A stretch of 64,000 nucleotides of DNA from Bacteroides faecalis. GTDB lineage: Bacteria; Bacteroidota; Bacteroidia; Bacteroidales; Bacteroidaceae. Below, in pieces: positions 1 to 8,745 of this stretch. The stretch spans positions 1 to 64,000 of the forward strand of contig NZ_BHWB01000018.1 of the NCBI RefSeq assembly GCF_003865075.1, written 5' to 3'. The notes beneath the pieces are model-generated. The model worked only from the letters and a program-made list of their open reading frames with translations. It was not told the DNA's origin and searched no databases. Each line of letters opens with the position of its first letter. Position 1 is the first letter of the stretch. A program made the translations under genes and the position numbers.

Positions 1-230
1 AGCGAAAACCAGCGTTTCTTCCTGAAAATCATAATGTTTACGCCCATACTTGATAAGGTCGGCACATTAATGTCTTTCAAATAGATTACATAGAATCCGA
101 TATTTTTCCGTATATGGTGCAATGGTTTAATCATAGAGGCGTTTATGACACAGACCTGTGGATGGATTGTGTCGATGCCTAAAAATTCATTGTAGTCTTT
201 AACGGTGTTCAGTATGATAATCTTTTCCAT
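1..230 (-). pseudogene. AraC-family regulator, N-terminal part, frameshifted and cut by window edge
   Basis: Reading the minus strand from an ATG at 230 gives a protein start typical of Bacteroides AraC regulators: a phrase resembling YNEFLGIDTIHPQVCVINAS, then GFYVIYLKD, the ligand-binding cupin-like domain. After the Asp codon at 74-72 the expected continuation (CADLIKYGRKHYDFQEE) is found only in another frame, so one base appears to be missing near 67-71. The rest of the gene lies outside the window. It is divergent from the AraC-like gene at 363 and shares a control region with it. The family call is recognition of a conserved pattern. Whether the shift is a mutation or an assembly error cannot be told here. 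Confidence 0.6.
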
Positions 231-242
231 ATCAAATATTTG

Positions 243-343
243 TATTCCAAGAACAAAAGTAATATATTTCTTTGTAATCAGTAAAAGTTATACGGATAAC
301 TGTAATTTGGATAACTCTTTTTCTTGGAATAGGGGTAATTTTG
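243..343. promoter_or_regulatory. Divergent promoter region with inverted and direct repeats
   Basis: Two Bacteroides-type -7 boxes (TAnnTTTG) face away from each other: 336-343 on plus and 254-261 on minus. Between and beside them lies a perfect 11-bp inverted repeat (TATTCCAAGAA at 243-253, its complement at 321-331) and an 8-bp direct repeat (GGATAACT at 294-301 and 309-316, exactly 15 bp apart). Such paired sites are usual for AraC-type regulators, and both flanking genes are of that family, so operator function is a reasonable inference. Confidence 0.5.
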
Positions 344-362
344 CATTGTGAATTAAAAAACA

Positions 363-908
363 ATGAAAATTACGAAGAATGTAATAATGAATAATAGCAT
401 TACAATAGACTTGTTTAATAAACTTATGGGGCAGGAAACGCTGCACCCGTTAGTGACACTTGCCGATTTGTCCGGTGATAGGTTGCAGGAGGATTTGTGG
501 ATGCCGTGTAACTTCTATGCCCTTATTTACAGACAAGGAAACGAAGACAGTCAAATGTCTGCCCAGCCGATGCTGTGGTTGGTCAAGCCGGGAGAAATAT
601 TCGAAATTCCGTCAGCTCGCCATATACAGTCTCGTGAATATACCGGAGTGCTTTTCCATCCCGACCTGCTTTGTGATACACCGTTGGAACAGTCCATAGG
701 CACATATCCCATGCGTTGCCGCTGCCACAGTGTCTTGTCCGAACGGGAACGGCAGACCATCACCGGATGTTTGCATGAGATAGAAAAAGAACTCCGCCAT
801 GCAATAGACCGCCATAGTAGCAACATTATAGTTGCACATATTGAACTGTTGCTGAATTACTGTACAAGGTTTTGCAGCTACGAGAAAGAAAAAGTAAAAC
901 AATTATAA
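363..908 (+). CDS. AraC-type ligand-binding domain protein lacking the HTH domain
   Basis: 181 residues matching only the N-terminal sensing half of Bacteroides AraC regulators (the MGQETLHPLVTLADLS stretch near residues 18-33, then cupin-like strands and the linker helix ending LLLNYCTRFC). Family members run on into a C-terminal pair of helix-turn-helix motifs of about 100 residues; here the frame stops right after the linker and the next gene starts 10 bp later. It therefore cannot bind DNA by the usual domain. It could be a decayed regulator, or a sensor that titrates or pairs with the divergent AraC protein. The start at 363 fits the -7 box at 336-343; an ATG at 387 is the alternative. 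Confidence 0.6.
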   Translation: MKITKNVIMNNSITIDLFNKLMGQETLHPLVTLADLSGDRLQEDLWMPCNFYALIYRQGNEDSQMSAQPMLWLVKPGEIFEIPSARHIQSREYTGVLFHPDLLCDTPLEQSIGTYPMRCRCHSVLSERERQTITGCLHEIEKELRHAIDRHSSNIIVAHIELLLNYCTRFCSYEKEKVKQL

Positions 909-918
909 CAAGAGAACA

Positions 919-2016
919 ATGAAACAAGTATTTACCCTCGTGTTGGGCATGACGATAACCCTGTCCGGCACACTAAAAGCGCAAGAAAAGATGAAACCGG
1001 TTTTCAATGAAGTGGATGCAAAGGAAATCCGCAGCCATAACAGTAACCCATGGGGATTGGTATATAATGAAGCTATTACCAAAAACGAAACAGGCAAAGT
1101 AAATATTCACCCCATTACCTACACGCTGAACGGCTTGAAAATTGCCGCCAACGTGTATACTCCTGCCGGATATGATGCCGTAAAAAACTATCCGGCTCTT
1201 GTGGTGGCACACCCCAATGGCGGAGTAAAAAAGCAAGTTGCAGGACTTTATAGCCAGCGCATGGCAGAACAGGGCTATATCTGTCTGGTTTTCGATGCTG
1301 CCTATCAGGGAGCAAGCGAGGGAGAACCCCGTAATACAGACAAGCCTGCTAACCGCATAGAGGACATCCGTCGTGCTGCCGACATCTTGTCGCAATATCC
1401 CGGTGTGGATGTGGAACGTATGGGAATTTTCGGTATCTGTGGCGGTGGCGGTTATACGTTGAAAGCCGCACAGACCGATAAGCGTTTTAAAGCGGTGGCC
1501 ACGCTAAGTATGTTCAATTCGGGATTGGTGCGCCGAAACGGTTTCCTCGATTCGCAGATAAACAGTGTGCAGGAAAGGCTTGCTGATGCCTGTACCGCCC
1601 GTCAGCGTGAAGTTGCCGGAGGCGAACCTGAATATATCGGTGACATGAGCGGCGTGACACCCGAAGAAGCCGCACGACTGCCGTTCGATCTCTATCGTGA
1701 GGGATATGGATATTATCTGCAAAGTCACGCGCATCCTAACTCCACATTCCGTTATACAAAAAGTAGTCTTATCGATCTCTTCGCTTTCGATGCTTCTGCG
1801 GATATGTATCTCATTAACCAGCCGCTTCTGATGATAGCCGGAAGCATTGCCGATACGTTCTACCTGACCGAGCAATGTTTCAGTCGTGCCACAGGTACGC
1901 AGGACAAAGAGCTGTTTCTCATTCCCGGTGCAACGCATATCAAGACCTACTACGTGCCGGAATATGTGGGGTTGGCAGTAGGCAAGCTGACGGATTTTTT
2001 TAATACGAAACTATAA
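919..2016 (+). CDS. Secreted alpha/beta hydrolase, dienelactone-hydrolase-like
   Basis: 365 residues with a signal peptide (hydrophobic run ending near TLKAQ, residue 22). The nucleophile elbow reads GICGGGG with Cys174 in the nucleophile position, as in dienelactone hydrolases, instead of the usual Ser. Asp312 (in GSIAD) and His340 (in GATHIK) are well placed to complete a triad. Family knowledge suggests hydrolysis of an ester or lactone; the substrate is not evident. It lies 10 bp after the HTH-less AraC gene and 12 bp before another hydrolase gene, so the three look like one transcript. Codon use and GC content look higher than in genes beyond 3.9 kb, which hints at a separate origin. Confidence 0.75.
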   Translation: MKQVFTLVLGMTITLSGTLKAQEKMKPVFNEVDAKEIRSHNSNPWGLVYNEAITKNETGKVNIHPITYTLNGLKIAANVYTPAGYDAVKNYPALVVAHPNGGVKKQVAGLYSQRMAEQGYICLVFDAAYQGASEGEPRNTDKPANRIEDIRRAADILSQYPGVDVERMGIFGICGGGGYTLKAAQTDKRFKAVATLSMFNSGLVRRNGFLDSQINSVQERLADACTARQREVAGGEPEYIGDMSGVTPEEAARLPFDLYREGYGYYLQSHAHPNSTFRYTKSSLIDLFAFDASADMYLINQPLLMIAGSIADTFYLTEQCFSRATGTQDKELFLIPGATHIKTYYVPEYVGLAVGKLTDFFNTKL

Positions 2017-2028
2017 TACAGGAGAAAT

Positions 2029-3618
2029 ATGAAACGAATATATATAACGATTTGCTTTTGCGTGATGATGACCGTAAACTTGATGGCGCAAGCCGTATCA
2101 CTTGATAACGTATTGACCATGCGCCAACAACATATCATTGAAATTGCCGCCTATACGGGTAAAGGCGATCTGGAGAATCTGAAGCCTGCCCTTGCCGCAG
2201 GACTTGATGGCGGATTGACTGTGAATGAAATCTGCGAAGTGCTTGTACACGCATACGCCTACTGCGGCTTTCCTCGCAGTCTCCGTGCTTTACAGACCTT
2301 TATCGCTGTGCTTGACGAAAGGAAAGCACAAGGCATAGAAGATACTATCGGTCGGGACGCTTCCCCCATCAAGGATAAGCGTAGTCGCTATGAGCGAGGC
2401 CGTGACGTGTTGGCGGAAATTTCCGGTGTTCCTGCTGATATGCCCAAAGCCAGGTATGCTGAGCTTGCTCCTGTCATCGAGCGTTTTCTCAAAGAACACC
2501 TATTTGCCGACCTTTTTGAGCGCGATGTGCTGACCTATGCCGAACGTGAACTGACTACCGTGTCCGTGTTGGCGGCAATGGGCGGCGTGGAGCCTATGCT
2601 GCGTTCACACATGGGTATCTGCCGAAATCTTGGTATCACACAAGGGCAATTAGAACAAATGCTGGCCATCGTAAAACAAGAAACAGGAAACCATTCTGTT
2701 GGAAACCCGATTCTCCTCAAAGAACAAGGCAGCTTTGCCATAGGCGGAACGGTGCAGAAACGTCCCGGTACGTATGATAATTCCAAATTTGCAGGCTTCG
2801 GCAATCCAATTGAAGAGGGGCAGACTTATCATGCCGACCATGCAGTAGCGGATTATCAGATACCTGTCGATGCACAACCTCTGCCGCTTGTTTTCGTTCA
2901 TGGTTACGGACAGTCTGCACGTTGTTGGCAGACCACTCCCGACGGGCGTGATGGTTTCCAAACCTTGATGTTGCGTCACGACTACGGTACTTACTTGATA
3001 GACCTACCCGGTCGGGGACGTGCCGGACGGACAACTACCGAATCGAATGTGACTCCTCTTGCTGATGAAGCTCTGTGGTTCGACATTTGGCGTATGGGCG
3101 AATATCCCCGTTTCAATGCAGGCGTGCAGTTCCCCACCGATTCGGCCTCAATGAATCAGTTTTTCCGCCAGATGACACCTGATTTGAGTAATCACTCCAA
3201 CGAGTTGGTAACGAGTTCACTTCATTCGCTTTTTGACCGTATCGGGCAAGGTATACTCGTCACTCATTCCGCCGGTGGATTTCCCGGTTGGCTTGTGGCG
3301 GCAAAGAACCCGGATGTTCGTGCAGTTGTATCGTATGAACCGGGCAACTACATTTTCCCCGAAGGGGAAGTACCCGAATCGATGCCTAGCCTGACCGGAA
3401 CATTGCAAGGAGTGGGAGTACCTATGGACGAGTTTCTAAGACTGACAAAAATACCTATCATACTTTATTTCGGTGACTATATCCCCGAAGTCCTGCCCGA
3501 AGATCTTGATGCGGACGACATCACTACACCGGGACGGGATGATGATGACGGCATTGACCTGCCGGATAATGCGAACGGTGTGGAAGCATGGCTTCGTAGA
3601 ATAGGAATTGTAAAATGA
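2029..3618 (+). CDS. Carboxymuconolactone decarboxylase-like / alpha/beta hydrolase fusion, exported
   Basis: 529 residues. A signal peptide (about 1-20) is followed by two AhpD/CMD-like helical segments (about 25-115 and 140-220; the first includes EICEVLVHAYAYCGFPRSL). The C-terminal half (from about 285) is an alpha/beta hydrolase: oxyanion loop FVHGYGQSARCW, then THSAGG as the nucleophile elbow with Ser. The chain ends after FGDYIPE in an acidic Asp-rich tail with no recognisable catalytic-His segment, so the hydrolase domain may be truncated or remodelled. The CMD part resembles enzymes acting on lactones or peroxides. Tight spacing to the hydrolase upstream suggests joint transcription and a related substrate. 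Actual activity is unknown. Confidence 0.7.
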   Translation: MKRIYITICFCVMMTVNLMAQAVSLDNVLTMRQQHIIEIAAYTGKGDLENLKPALAAGLDGGLTVNEICEVLVHAYAYCGFPRSLRALQTFIAVLDERKAQGIEDTIGRDASPIKDKRSRYERGRDVLAEISGVPADMPKARYAELAPVIERFLKEHLFADLFERDVLTYAERELTTVSVLAAMGGVEPMLRSHMGICRNLGITQGQLEQMLAIVKQETGNHSVGNPILLKEQGSFAIGGTVQKRPGTYDNSKFAGFGNPIEEGQTYHADHAVADYQIPVDAQPLPLVFVHGYGQSARCWQTTPDGRDGFQTLMLRHDYGTYLIDLPGRGRAGRTTTESNVTPLADEALWFDIWRMGEYPRFNAGVQFPTDSASMNQFFRQMTPDLSNHSNELVTSSLHSLFDRIGQGILVTHSAGGFPGWLVAAKNPDVRAVVSYEPGNYIFPEGEVPESMPSLTGTLQGVGVPMDEFLRLTKIPIILYFGDYIPEVLPEDLDADDITTPGRDDDDGIDLPDNANGVEAWLRRIGIVK

Positions 3619-3640
3619 TTATGCTATAAATTAATACAAT

Positions 3641-3685
3641 ATCGTCAACCATAAACGGTTGGCGATGCTATTTATATATTTTTCT
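3641..3685 (+). terminator. Intrinsic terminator after the hydrolase operon
   Basis: A 10-bp stem (3641-3650 with 3657-3666, one G-T pair) closes a 6-base loop and is followed by a T-rich tract. It sits 22 bp after the stop of the fusion gene. The remaining space to 3897 holds nothing I can identify. Confidence 0.65.
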
Positions 3686-3897
3686 GTAACGTAAATACCT
3701 TTCTCTTTTTTTGTCTGAATCGGTTGCCTGATAGTTACTCTTAATTTTAGGGGCTTTAACGTGGTTCTCTTTGGCTTTTTCATAAGAAACAAAATGTAAG
3801 CTATTTCAATTAATTCGCTACGCTTTACCCCAATTTACAATTTTGCTATGTGTTTATTTTAGTTGTATATAATGTAGGTAGAATCGTATCTTTATTA

Positions 3898-3905
3898 TAC
3901 TTTTG
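3898..3905 (+). promoter_or_regulatory. Bacteroides-type -7 box for the GSCFA gene
   Basis: A TAnnTTTG match (TACTTTTG) lies 35 bp before the ATG at 3940. A clear -33 TTTG partner at normal spacing is not seen, so only the -7 element is supported. Confidence 0.5.
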
Positions 3906-3939
3906 TCCTACGATAAAGAATTTAAAAGAAATAAGTAAG

Positions 3940-4929
3940 ATGGATTTTCAAACGAAGGTTGAACTTCCCGTAGGTTTACCTCCTGTCACTCATGCCAGAC
4001 AAATACTCTTAATGGGATCATGTTTTGCGGAAAATATGGGTTTGCAACTGGCCGAAAGCAAATTTAGGGTAGATGTGAATCCTTTCGGTATTCTTTATAA
4101 TCCTCTTTCCGTTTTTGCTGCTTTGATTGAAGTATTAAAGGGGAAGGAGTATCAGCAAGATGACCTCTTTATGTATAAGGACTATTGGCATAGCCCGATG
4201 CATCACGGCTCTTTTTCTGCTTCTACACAGGAAGAGGCTCTTCGGAATATAAATACCCGTTTGCAACAAGCTCATCAATTTATTTACAAACTTGATTGGT
4301 TGATATTGACTTTCGGGACTGCCTATGTTTACGAGCAGAAAGGTACAGGAAAAGTAGTGTCTAACTGCCATAAGCAACCGGAGAACAATTTTACTCGCAG
4401 GCTACTTTCGGTAGATGAAATTGTGAGTGCATATGTTTCACTCATTGCCAGTATGACAGCACGAAATTCGAATTTGAAGATACTGTTTACAGTTAGTCCT
4501 ATCCGGCATATACGTGATGGGTTGCATGCGAACCAGTTGAGCAAAGCTACTTTGTTGTTAGCTATCGAACGTTTGCAGCAACAATTCCCGGAGTATGTTT
4601 TCTACTTCCCTTCTTACGAGATCGTGTTGGACGAACTGCGTGACTACCGTTTTTATGCTGATGATATGCTGCATCCGTCTTCATTGACAGTCCGTTACTT
4701 GTGGGAACGCTTTTCGGAAACTTTCTTCTCTACGGAAACAAAACAAATAATAACGGCTGTAAAAGACATCTGTCAGGATCTGGCACATAAGCCTTTCCAT
4801 CCGGGTTCAGAGGCGTATCAACGCTTTTTAGGACAAATAGTGTTAAAAATAGAACGACTTAACGGAAAATACCCGTACTTAGATTTTCAAAAAGAAAAAG
4901 AACTATGCCGTATACGATTGAATCCGTAG
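3940..4929 (+). CDS. GSCFA-domain protein (SGNH-hydrolase-like)
   Basis: 329 residues from the ATG at 3940; an upstream in-frame ATG at 3850 is ignored because the family starts with the F-x-T-x-V-E-L-P phrase and the -7 box lies between the two. The name-giving GSCFAEN motif is at about residues 25-31, and an HPS phrase late in the chain (ADDMLHPSS) resembles the catalytic His region of SGNH/GDSL hydrolases. No signal peptide is seen, so it is probably cytoplasmic. Its 3' end overlaps the murF-alr gene by 25 bases, which implies co-transcription and perhaps translational coupling. The function of the family is poorly known; a link to cell-wall precursors is only inferred from the neighbour. 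Confidence 0.8.
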   Translation: MDFQTKVELPVGLPPVTHARQILLMGSCFAENMGLQLAESKFRVDVNPFGILYNPLSVFAALIEVLKGKEYQQDDLFMYKDYWHSPMHHGSFSASTQEEALRNINTRLQQAHQFIYKLDWLILTFGTAYVYEQKGTGKVVSNCHKQPENNFTRRLLSVDEIVSAYVSLIASMTARNSNLKILFTVSPIRHIRDGLHANQLSKATLLLAIERLQQQFPEYVFYFPSYEIVLDELRDYRFYADDMLHPSSLTVRYLWERFSETFFSTETKQIITAVKDICQDLAHKPFHPGSEAYQRFLGQIVLKIERLNGKYPYLDFQKEKELCRIRLNP

Positions 4930-7409
4930 CCGAATATATCGGTGCCCGTCGTGTGGGAAAACATGAAACTACTATTGATTGGCTGCTAACAGATAGCCGC
5001 TCTTTGAGCTTCCCCGAAGAAACTCTATTCTTTGCTTTAACAACGAAACGAAGTAATGGTTCTCGTTATATCCCTGAATTGTATGATCGGGGAGTGCGCA
5101 ATTTTGTAGTTTCCGAAGAGGATTTTAAGACAATAGATAAGGGAGAATGGATACTGGATGATGCACAATCATCCTCTGTTAATTATTTAATTGTAGCTAA
5201 TCCTCTGAAAGCTCTGCAAAAGTTGGCAGAGATACATCGGGAGAATTTTAAAATACCTGTAATTGGTATTACAGGTAGTAATGGAAAAACGATTGTAAAG
5301 GAGTGGCTTCATCAACTGCTGAGTCCGGATCGTTGCATTGTACGTTCTCCGCGTAGTTATAATTCTCAAATTGGTGTTCCTCTGTCTGTCTGGCAATTGA
5401 GTGATGAGGCCGAATTAGGTATCTTTGAAGCTGGAATATCTGAGATGGGAGAAATGGGAGCTTTGAAAAAGATTATACAGCCTACCATTGGTATTCTAAC
5501 GAATATTGGTGGTGCCCATCAGGAAAACTTTTTCTCTTTGCAGGAAAAGTGTATGGAAAAGCTGACACTTTTCAAAGATTGCGATGTCGTGATTTACGAT
5601 GGAGATAATGAACTTATCAGCAATTGTGTAGCAAAGTCTATGCTGACAGCACGTGAGATTGCATGGAGCCGTAAAGATATCGAGCGTCCTTTATATATAA
5701 ACCGGATTATCAAGAAAGAAGATCATACAGTTGTTTCATACCGTTATCTGGATATGGACAATACGTTCTGTATTCCCTTCATTGACGATGCTTCTATCGA
5801 AAATGCATTGAATTGTCTGGCTGCCTGCCTTTATTTGATGACACCGGCCGACCAAATTACGGAACGTATGGCACGTTTGGAACCGGTAGCAATGCGGTTG
5901 GAAGTAAAAGAAGGAAAGAATGGATGTGTATTAATCAATGATAGCTACAATTCTGATTTAGCCTCATTAGATATTGCACTTGATTTCCTGGTACGTCGTT
6001 CGGAAAAGAAAGGATTGAATCGAACGCTTATTTTATCGGATATTCTGGAAACAGGACAAAGTACTGCGACACTTTATCGTCGTGTAGCACAATTGGTGCA
6101 AAGCCGTAAAATTAATAAATTGATTGGGGTAGGGCCTGAGATATCTTCTTGTGCTGCCCGCTTGGATGGCACGCCGGAATGTTATTTCTTTCCGAATACA
6201 GAGGCGTTGCTGGGATCGGATATTTTAAAATCTCTTCATTCGGAAGTAATTCTGGTGAAAGGGTCCCGTATCTTTAATTTTGATCTGGTATCGGATGAAT
6301 TGGAGTTGAAAGTTCATGAAACGATTTTGGAAGTAAATCTTGGAGCGATGGTTGCTAATTTAAATCATTATCGTTCCATGCTTCGCCATCCGGAGACTAA
6401 AGTGGTTTGTATGGTGAAAGCTTCTGCTTATGGAGCAGGATCCTATGAAATAGCAAAGACATTGCAAGAACATCATGTCGATTATTTGGCGGTAGCTGTG
6501 GCGGATGAAGGATCCGAGCTTCGGAAGGCTGGAATTACCTCTTCTATTATTATAATGGATCCTGAACTTACTGCATTTAAAACGATGTTCGATCATAAAT
6601 TAGAGCCGGAAGTATATAACTTTCATCTGTTGGATGCACTGATCAAAGCAGCGGAAAAGGAAGGAATTACTAATTTTCCAATTCATGTGAAACTTGATAC
6701 GGGTATGCACCGTTTAGGATTTGAGATCGACGAAATTCCGTTATTGATACGTCGGCTGAAGAATCAGAATGCAGTTATTCCCCGTTCTGTCTTTTCTCAT
6801 TTTGTGGGGAGTGATTCGCCTCAATTTGATGCATTCACTCGTCAGCAGATCGAACTGTTTGAGAAAGGTTCGCAGGAATTGCAGGATGCTTTTTCACATA
6901 AGATTCTACGTCATATTTGCAATACGGCAGGTATTGAGCGTTTCCCAGGCGCACAATTTGATATGGTACGCTTAGGTATCGGACTTTATGGAGTGAGCCC
7001 GATAGACAATTCTATTATAAATAATGTAAGTACGCTTAAAACAACTATTTTGCAGATACGGGATGTGCCGGAAGAAGATACGGTAGGTTACAGTCGTATG
7101 GGACATTTGAATCGACCATCGCGTATAGCGGCCATTCCTATTGGTTATGCCGACGGACTGAACCGGCATTTAGGGCGTGGCAATGCTTACTGTTTAGTGA
7201 ACGGAAAGAAAGCCCCTTATGTAGGTAATATCTGTATGGATGTCTGTATGATCGATGTAACTGATATCGATTGTCGGGAAGGTGACCAAGCCATTATCTT
7301 TGGAGACGATTTGCCAATCACTGTATTATCAGATAAGTTGGATACCATACCTTATGAAGTACTGACCAGTATTTCAACCCGGGTAAAACGAGTATATTAT
7401 CAAGATTAG
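4905..7409 (+). CDS. murF-alr: Bifunctional MurF ligase / alanine racemase
   Basis: 834 residues joining two peptidoglycan enzymes. The N-terminal half is MurF, the ATP-dependent ligase adding D-Ala-D-Ala to UDP-MurNAc-tripeptide: P-loop GSNGKT at residues 124-129 with Lys128. The C-terminal half (from about 465) is a PLP alanine racemase: Lys505 in MVKASAYG is the PLP lysine, Tyr729 in VGYSRMG fits the second catalytic base, and the GYADGLNR and NICMD phrases are typical. The fusion is known in Bacteroidetes and lets one protein make and use D-Ala precursors in the cytoplasm. It overlaps the GSCFA gene by 25 bases. Confidence 0.92.
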   Translation: MPYTIESVAEYIGARRVGKHETTIDWLLTDSRSLSFPEETLFFALTTKRSNGSRYIPELYDRGVRNFVVSEEDFKTIDKGEWILDDAQSSSVNYLIVANPLKALQKLAEIHRENFKIPVIGITGSNGKTIVKEWLHQLLSPDRCIVRSPRSYNSQIGVPLSVWQLSDEAELGIFEAGISEMGEMGALKKIIQPTIGILTNIGGAHQENFFSLQEKCMEKLTLFKDCDVVIYDGDNELISNCVAKSMLTAREIAWSRKDIERPLYINRIIKKEDHTVVSYRYLDMDNTFCIPFIDDASIENALNCLAACLYLMTPADQITERMARLEPVAMRLEVKEGKNGCVLINDSYNSDLASLDIALDFLVRRSEKKGLNRTLILSDILETGQSTATLYRRVAQLVQSRKINKLIGVGPEISSCAARLDGTPECYFFPNTEALLGSDILKSLHSEVILVKGSRIFNFDLVSDELELKVHETILEVNLGAMVANLNHYRSMLRHPETKVVCMVKASAYGAGSYEIAKTLQEHHVDYLAVAVADEGSELRKAGITSSIIIMDPELTAFKTMFDHKLEPEVYNFHLLDALIKAAEKEGITNFPIHVKLDTGMHRLGFEIDEIPLLIRRLKNQNAVIPRSVFSHFVGSDSPQFDAFTRQQIELFEKGSQELQDAFSHKILRHICNTAGIERFPGAQFDMVRLGIGLYGVSPIDNSIINNVSTLKTTILQIRDVPEEDTVGYSRMGHLNRPSRIAAIPIGYADGLNRHLGRGNAYCLVNGKKAPYVGNICMDVCMIDVTDIDCREGDQAIIFGDDLPITVLSDKLDTIPYEVLTSISTRVKRVYYQD

Positions 7410-7419
7410 ATTGAATAGA

Positions 7420-7503
7420 AAATGGAAAGTGGATGATAGATAATGCGTTTATGCGGTTATTCATAACACAAATTATCAATTATCCATCGTCCATTATCCA
7501 TTT
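7420..7503. repeat. Long imperfect palindrome between murF-alr and tatA
   Basis: Arms 7420-7444 and 7479-7503 pair at 21 of 25 positions around a 34-base spacer. It starts 10 bp after the murF-alr stop and ends 8 bp before the tatA -7 box. It may act as a transcription end or mRNA-stabilising hairpin, or be a small dispersed intergenic repeat; there is no T-tract to prove termination. Confidence 0.5.
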
Positions 7504-7510
7504 AAATACT

Positions 7511-7518
7511 TATCTTTG
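7511..7518 (+). promoter_or_regulatory. -7 box for the tatAC operon
   Basis: TATCTTTG matches the Bacteroides TAnnTTTG element 46 bp before the tatA ATG. No -33 TTTG is evident. Confidence 0.5.
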
Positions 7519-7564
7519 CGCGGACAAAGAGAAATAAAACTTCTTAATTAATTAAATAACACCT

Positions 7565-7780
7565 ATGACAAACTTATTATTATTAGGCTTTTTGCCTAGC
7601 GGTTCTGAATGGATTATTATTGCTTTAGTTATTCTTCTTCTTTTTGGTGGAAAGAAAATCCCTGAATTGATGCGCGGTTTAGGTAAAGGCGTTAAAAGCT
7701 TCAAGGACGGTGTAAACGACGCAAAAGACGAATTGAATAAAGCAAAAGATGAACTAGACAAGACAGATTCAGCTAAGTAA
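7565..7780 (+). CDS. tatA: Sec-independent translocase subunit TatA
   Basis: 71 residues with the TatA/E layout: a short N-terminal membrane helix (about 13-28), then the FGGKKIPELMRGLGKG hinge and amphipathic helix, then a charged tail. It forms the pore-building part of the twin-arginine translocase, which moves folded, often cofactor-bearing proteins across the inner membrane. The tatC gene follows after 11 bp. A candidate substrate with an SRRDFFKR signal is encoded at 42871. No tatB-like gene is present, so this looks like a minimal TatAC system. Confidence 0.9.
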   Translation: MTNLLLLGFLPSGSEWIIIALVILLLFGGKKIPELMRGLGKGVKSFKDGVNDAKDELNKAKDELDKTDSAK

Positions 7781-7791
7781 AGAAGAATACA

Positions 7792-8649
7792 ATGGCGGAA
7801 ATGACCTTTTGGGATCATTTGGAAGAATTGCGCTGGGTACTTTTTCGGGTTATAGGGCTTTGGCTTGTTTTAGCGGTAGGTTATTTTATCGCTATGCCTT
7901 ATATATTCGATAATGTAATACTTGGCCCTACCCATAATGATTTCGTATTCTATGATTTATTACGGCACATTGGAGAGAGCTTAAACTTGGATGATGAATT
8001 CTTTACTCAACATTTTGAAGTAAAGATGATTAATATTAATTTGGCGGCTCCCTTTTTCATTCATATGTCTACTGCCTTTTGGATGTCGGTAGTGACTGCA
8101 ATGCCTTATCTCTTTTTCGAGATCTGGCGTTTTATCAGTCCCGCCCTTTATCCCAAAGAACGGAGAGGAGTGTTAAAAGCCTTGATTTTAGGAACGGTGA
8201 TGTTTTTTATTGGCGTTCTGTTGGGGTATTTCATGGTTTATCCATTGGCACTTCGTTTTCTTTCTACTTATGAGTTGAGTTCGCAAGTTGAGAATGTACT
8301 GTCTCTTAATTCATATATCGACAACTTTATGATGTTGGTACTATGTATGGGATTGGCTTTTGAACTTCCGTTGGTGACATGGTTGCTTTCATTGCTTGGA
8401 TTGGTTAATAAATCGTTCCTGCGAAAATATCGTCGCCATGCAGTTGTTATCATTGTGATAGCGTCTGCCATTATTACTCCGACAGGTGATCCATTTACAT
8501 TGAGTGTGGTAGCTATTCCACTTTATCTGTTGTATGAGATGAGTATTCTGATGATAAAAGATAAGAAGAAAGAGGAAGAAGGTGAAGATGAGTCTGGAGA
8601 TGAATCAGAAGAAGAGATAAAAGAAGAGACTGAACAAGTAACCTCATAA
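7792..8649 (+). CDS. tatC: Sec-independent translocase subunit TatC
   Basis: 285 residues, polytopic, with the early FWDHLEELR motif (residues 6-14) that contributes to twin-arginine signal recognition, and about six membrane spans; the FISPALYPKERR loop and ITPTGDPFT phrase are characteristic. TatC is the receptor of the Tat pathway. The end of the chain (about 255-285) is a very acidic, low-complexity tail that is longer than usual and whose role is unknown. It is co-transcribed with tatA and closed by the strong hairpin at 8693-8738. Confidence 0.9.
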   Translation: MAEMTFWDHLEELRWVLFRVIGLWLVLAVGYFIAMPYIFDNVILGPTHNDFVFYDLLRHIGESLNLDDEFFTQHFEVKMININLAAPFFIHMSTAFWMSVVTAMPYLFFEIWRFISPALYPKERRGVLKALILGTVMFFIGVLLGYFMVYPLALRFLSTYELSSQVENVLSLNSYIDNFMMLVLCMGLAFELPLVTWLLSLLGLVNKSFLRKYRRHAVVIIVIASAIITPTGDPFTLSVVAIPLYLLYEMSILMIKDKKKEEEGEDESGDESEEEIKEETEQVTS

Positions 8650-8692
8650 CAAGAAATACAAGGAGAGGATATGTAAATATTTTTCTTGTTAT

Positions 8693-8745
8693 ATGCGCCA
8701 AAAGAGAACATCAGATTTTGCTGTCTCTTTTGGCGCATTCTTGTT
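8693..8745 (+). terminator. Terminator of tatAC
   Basis: A perfect 15-bp stem (8693-8707 with 8724-8738) closes a 16-base loop and is followed by TCTTGTTTT. An ATG inside the hairpin could extend the next gene upstream, but the hairpin argues that the true start lies at 8765. Confidence 0.8.

Noticed and set aside
3850..3940. Upstream extension of the GSCFA gene
   Set aside because: It contains the -7 box, and the family begins at the ATG at 3940.
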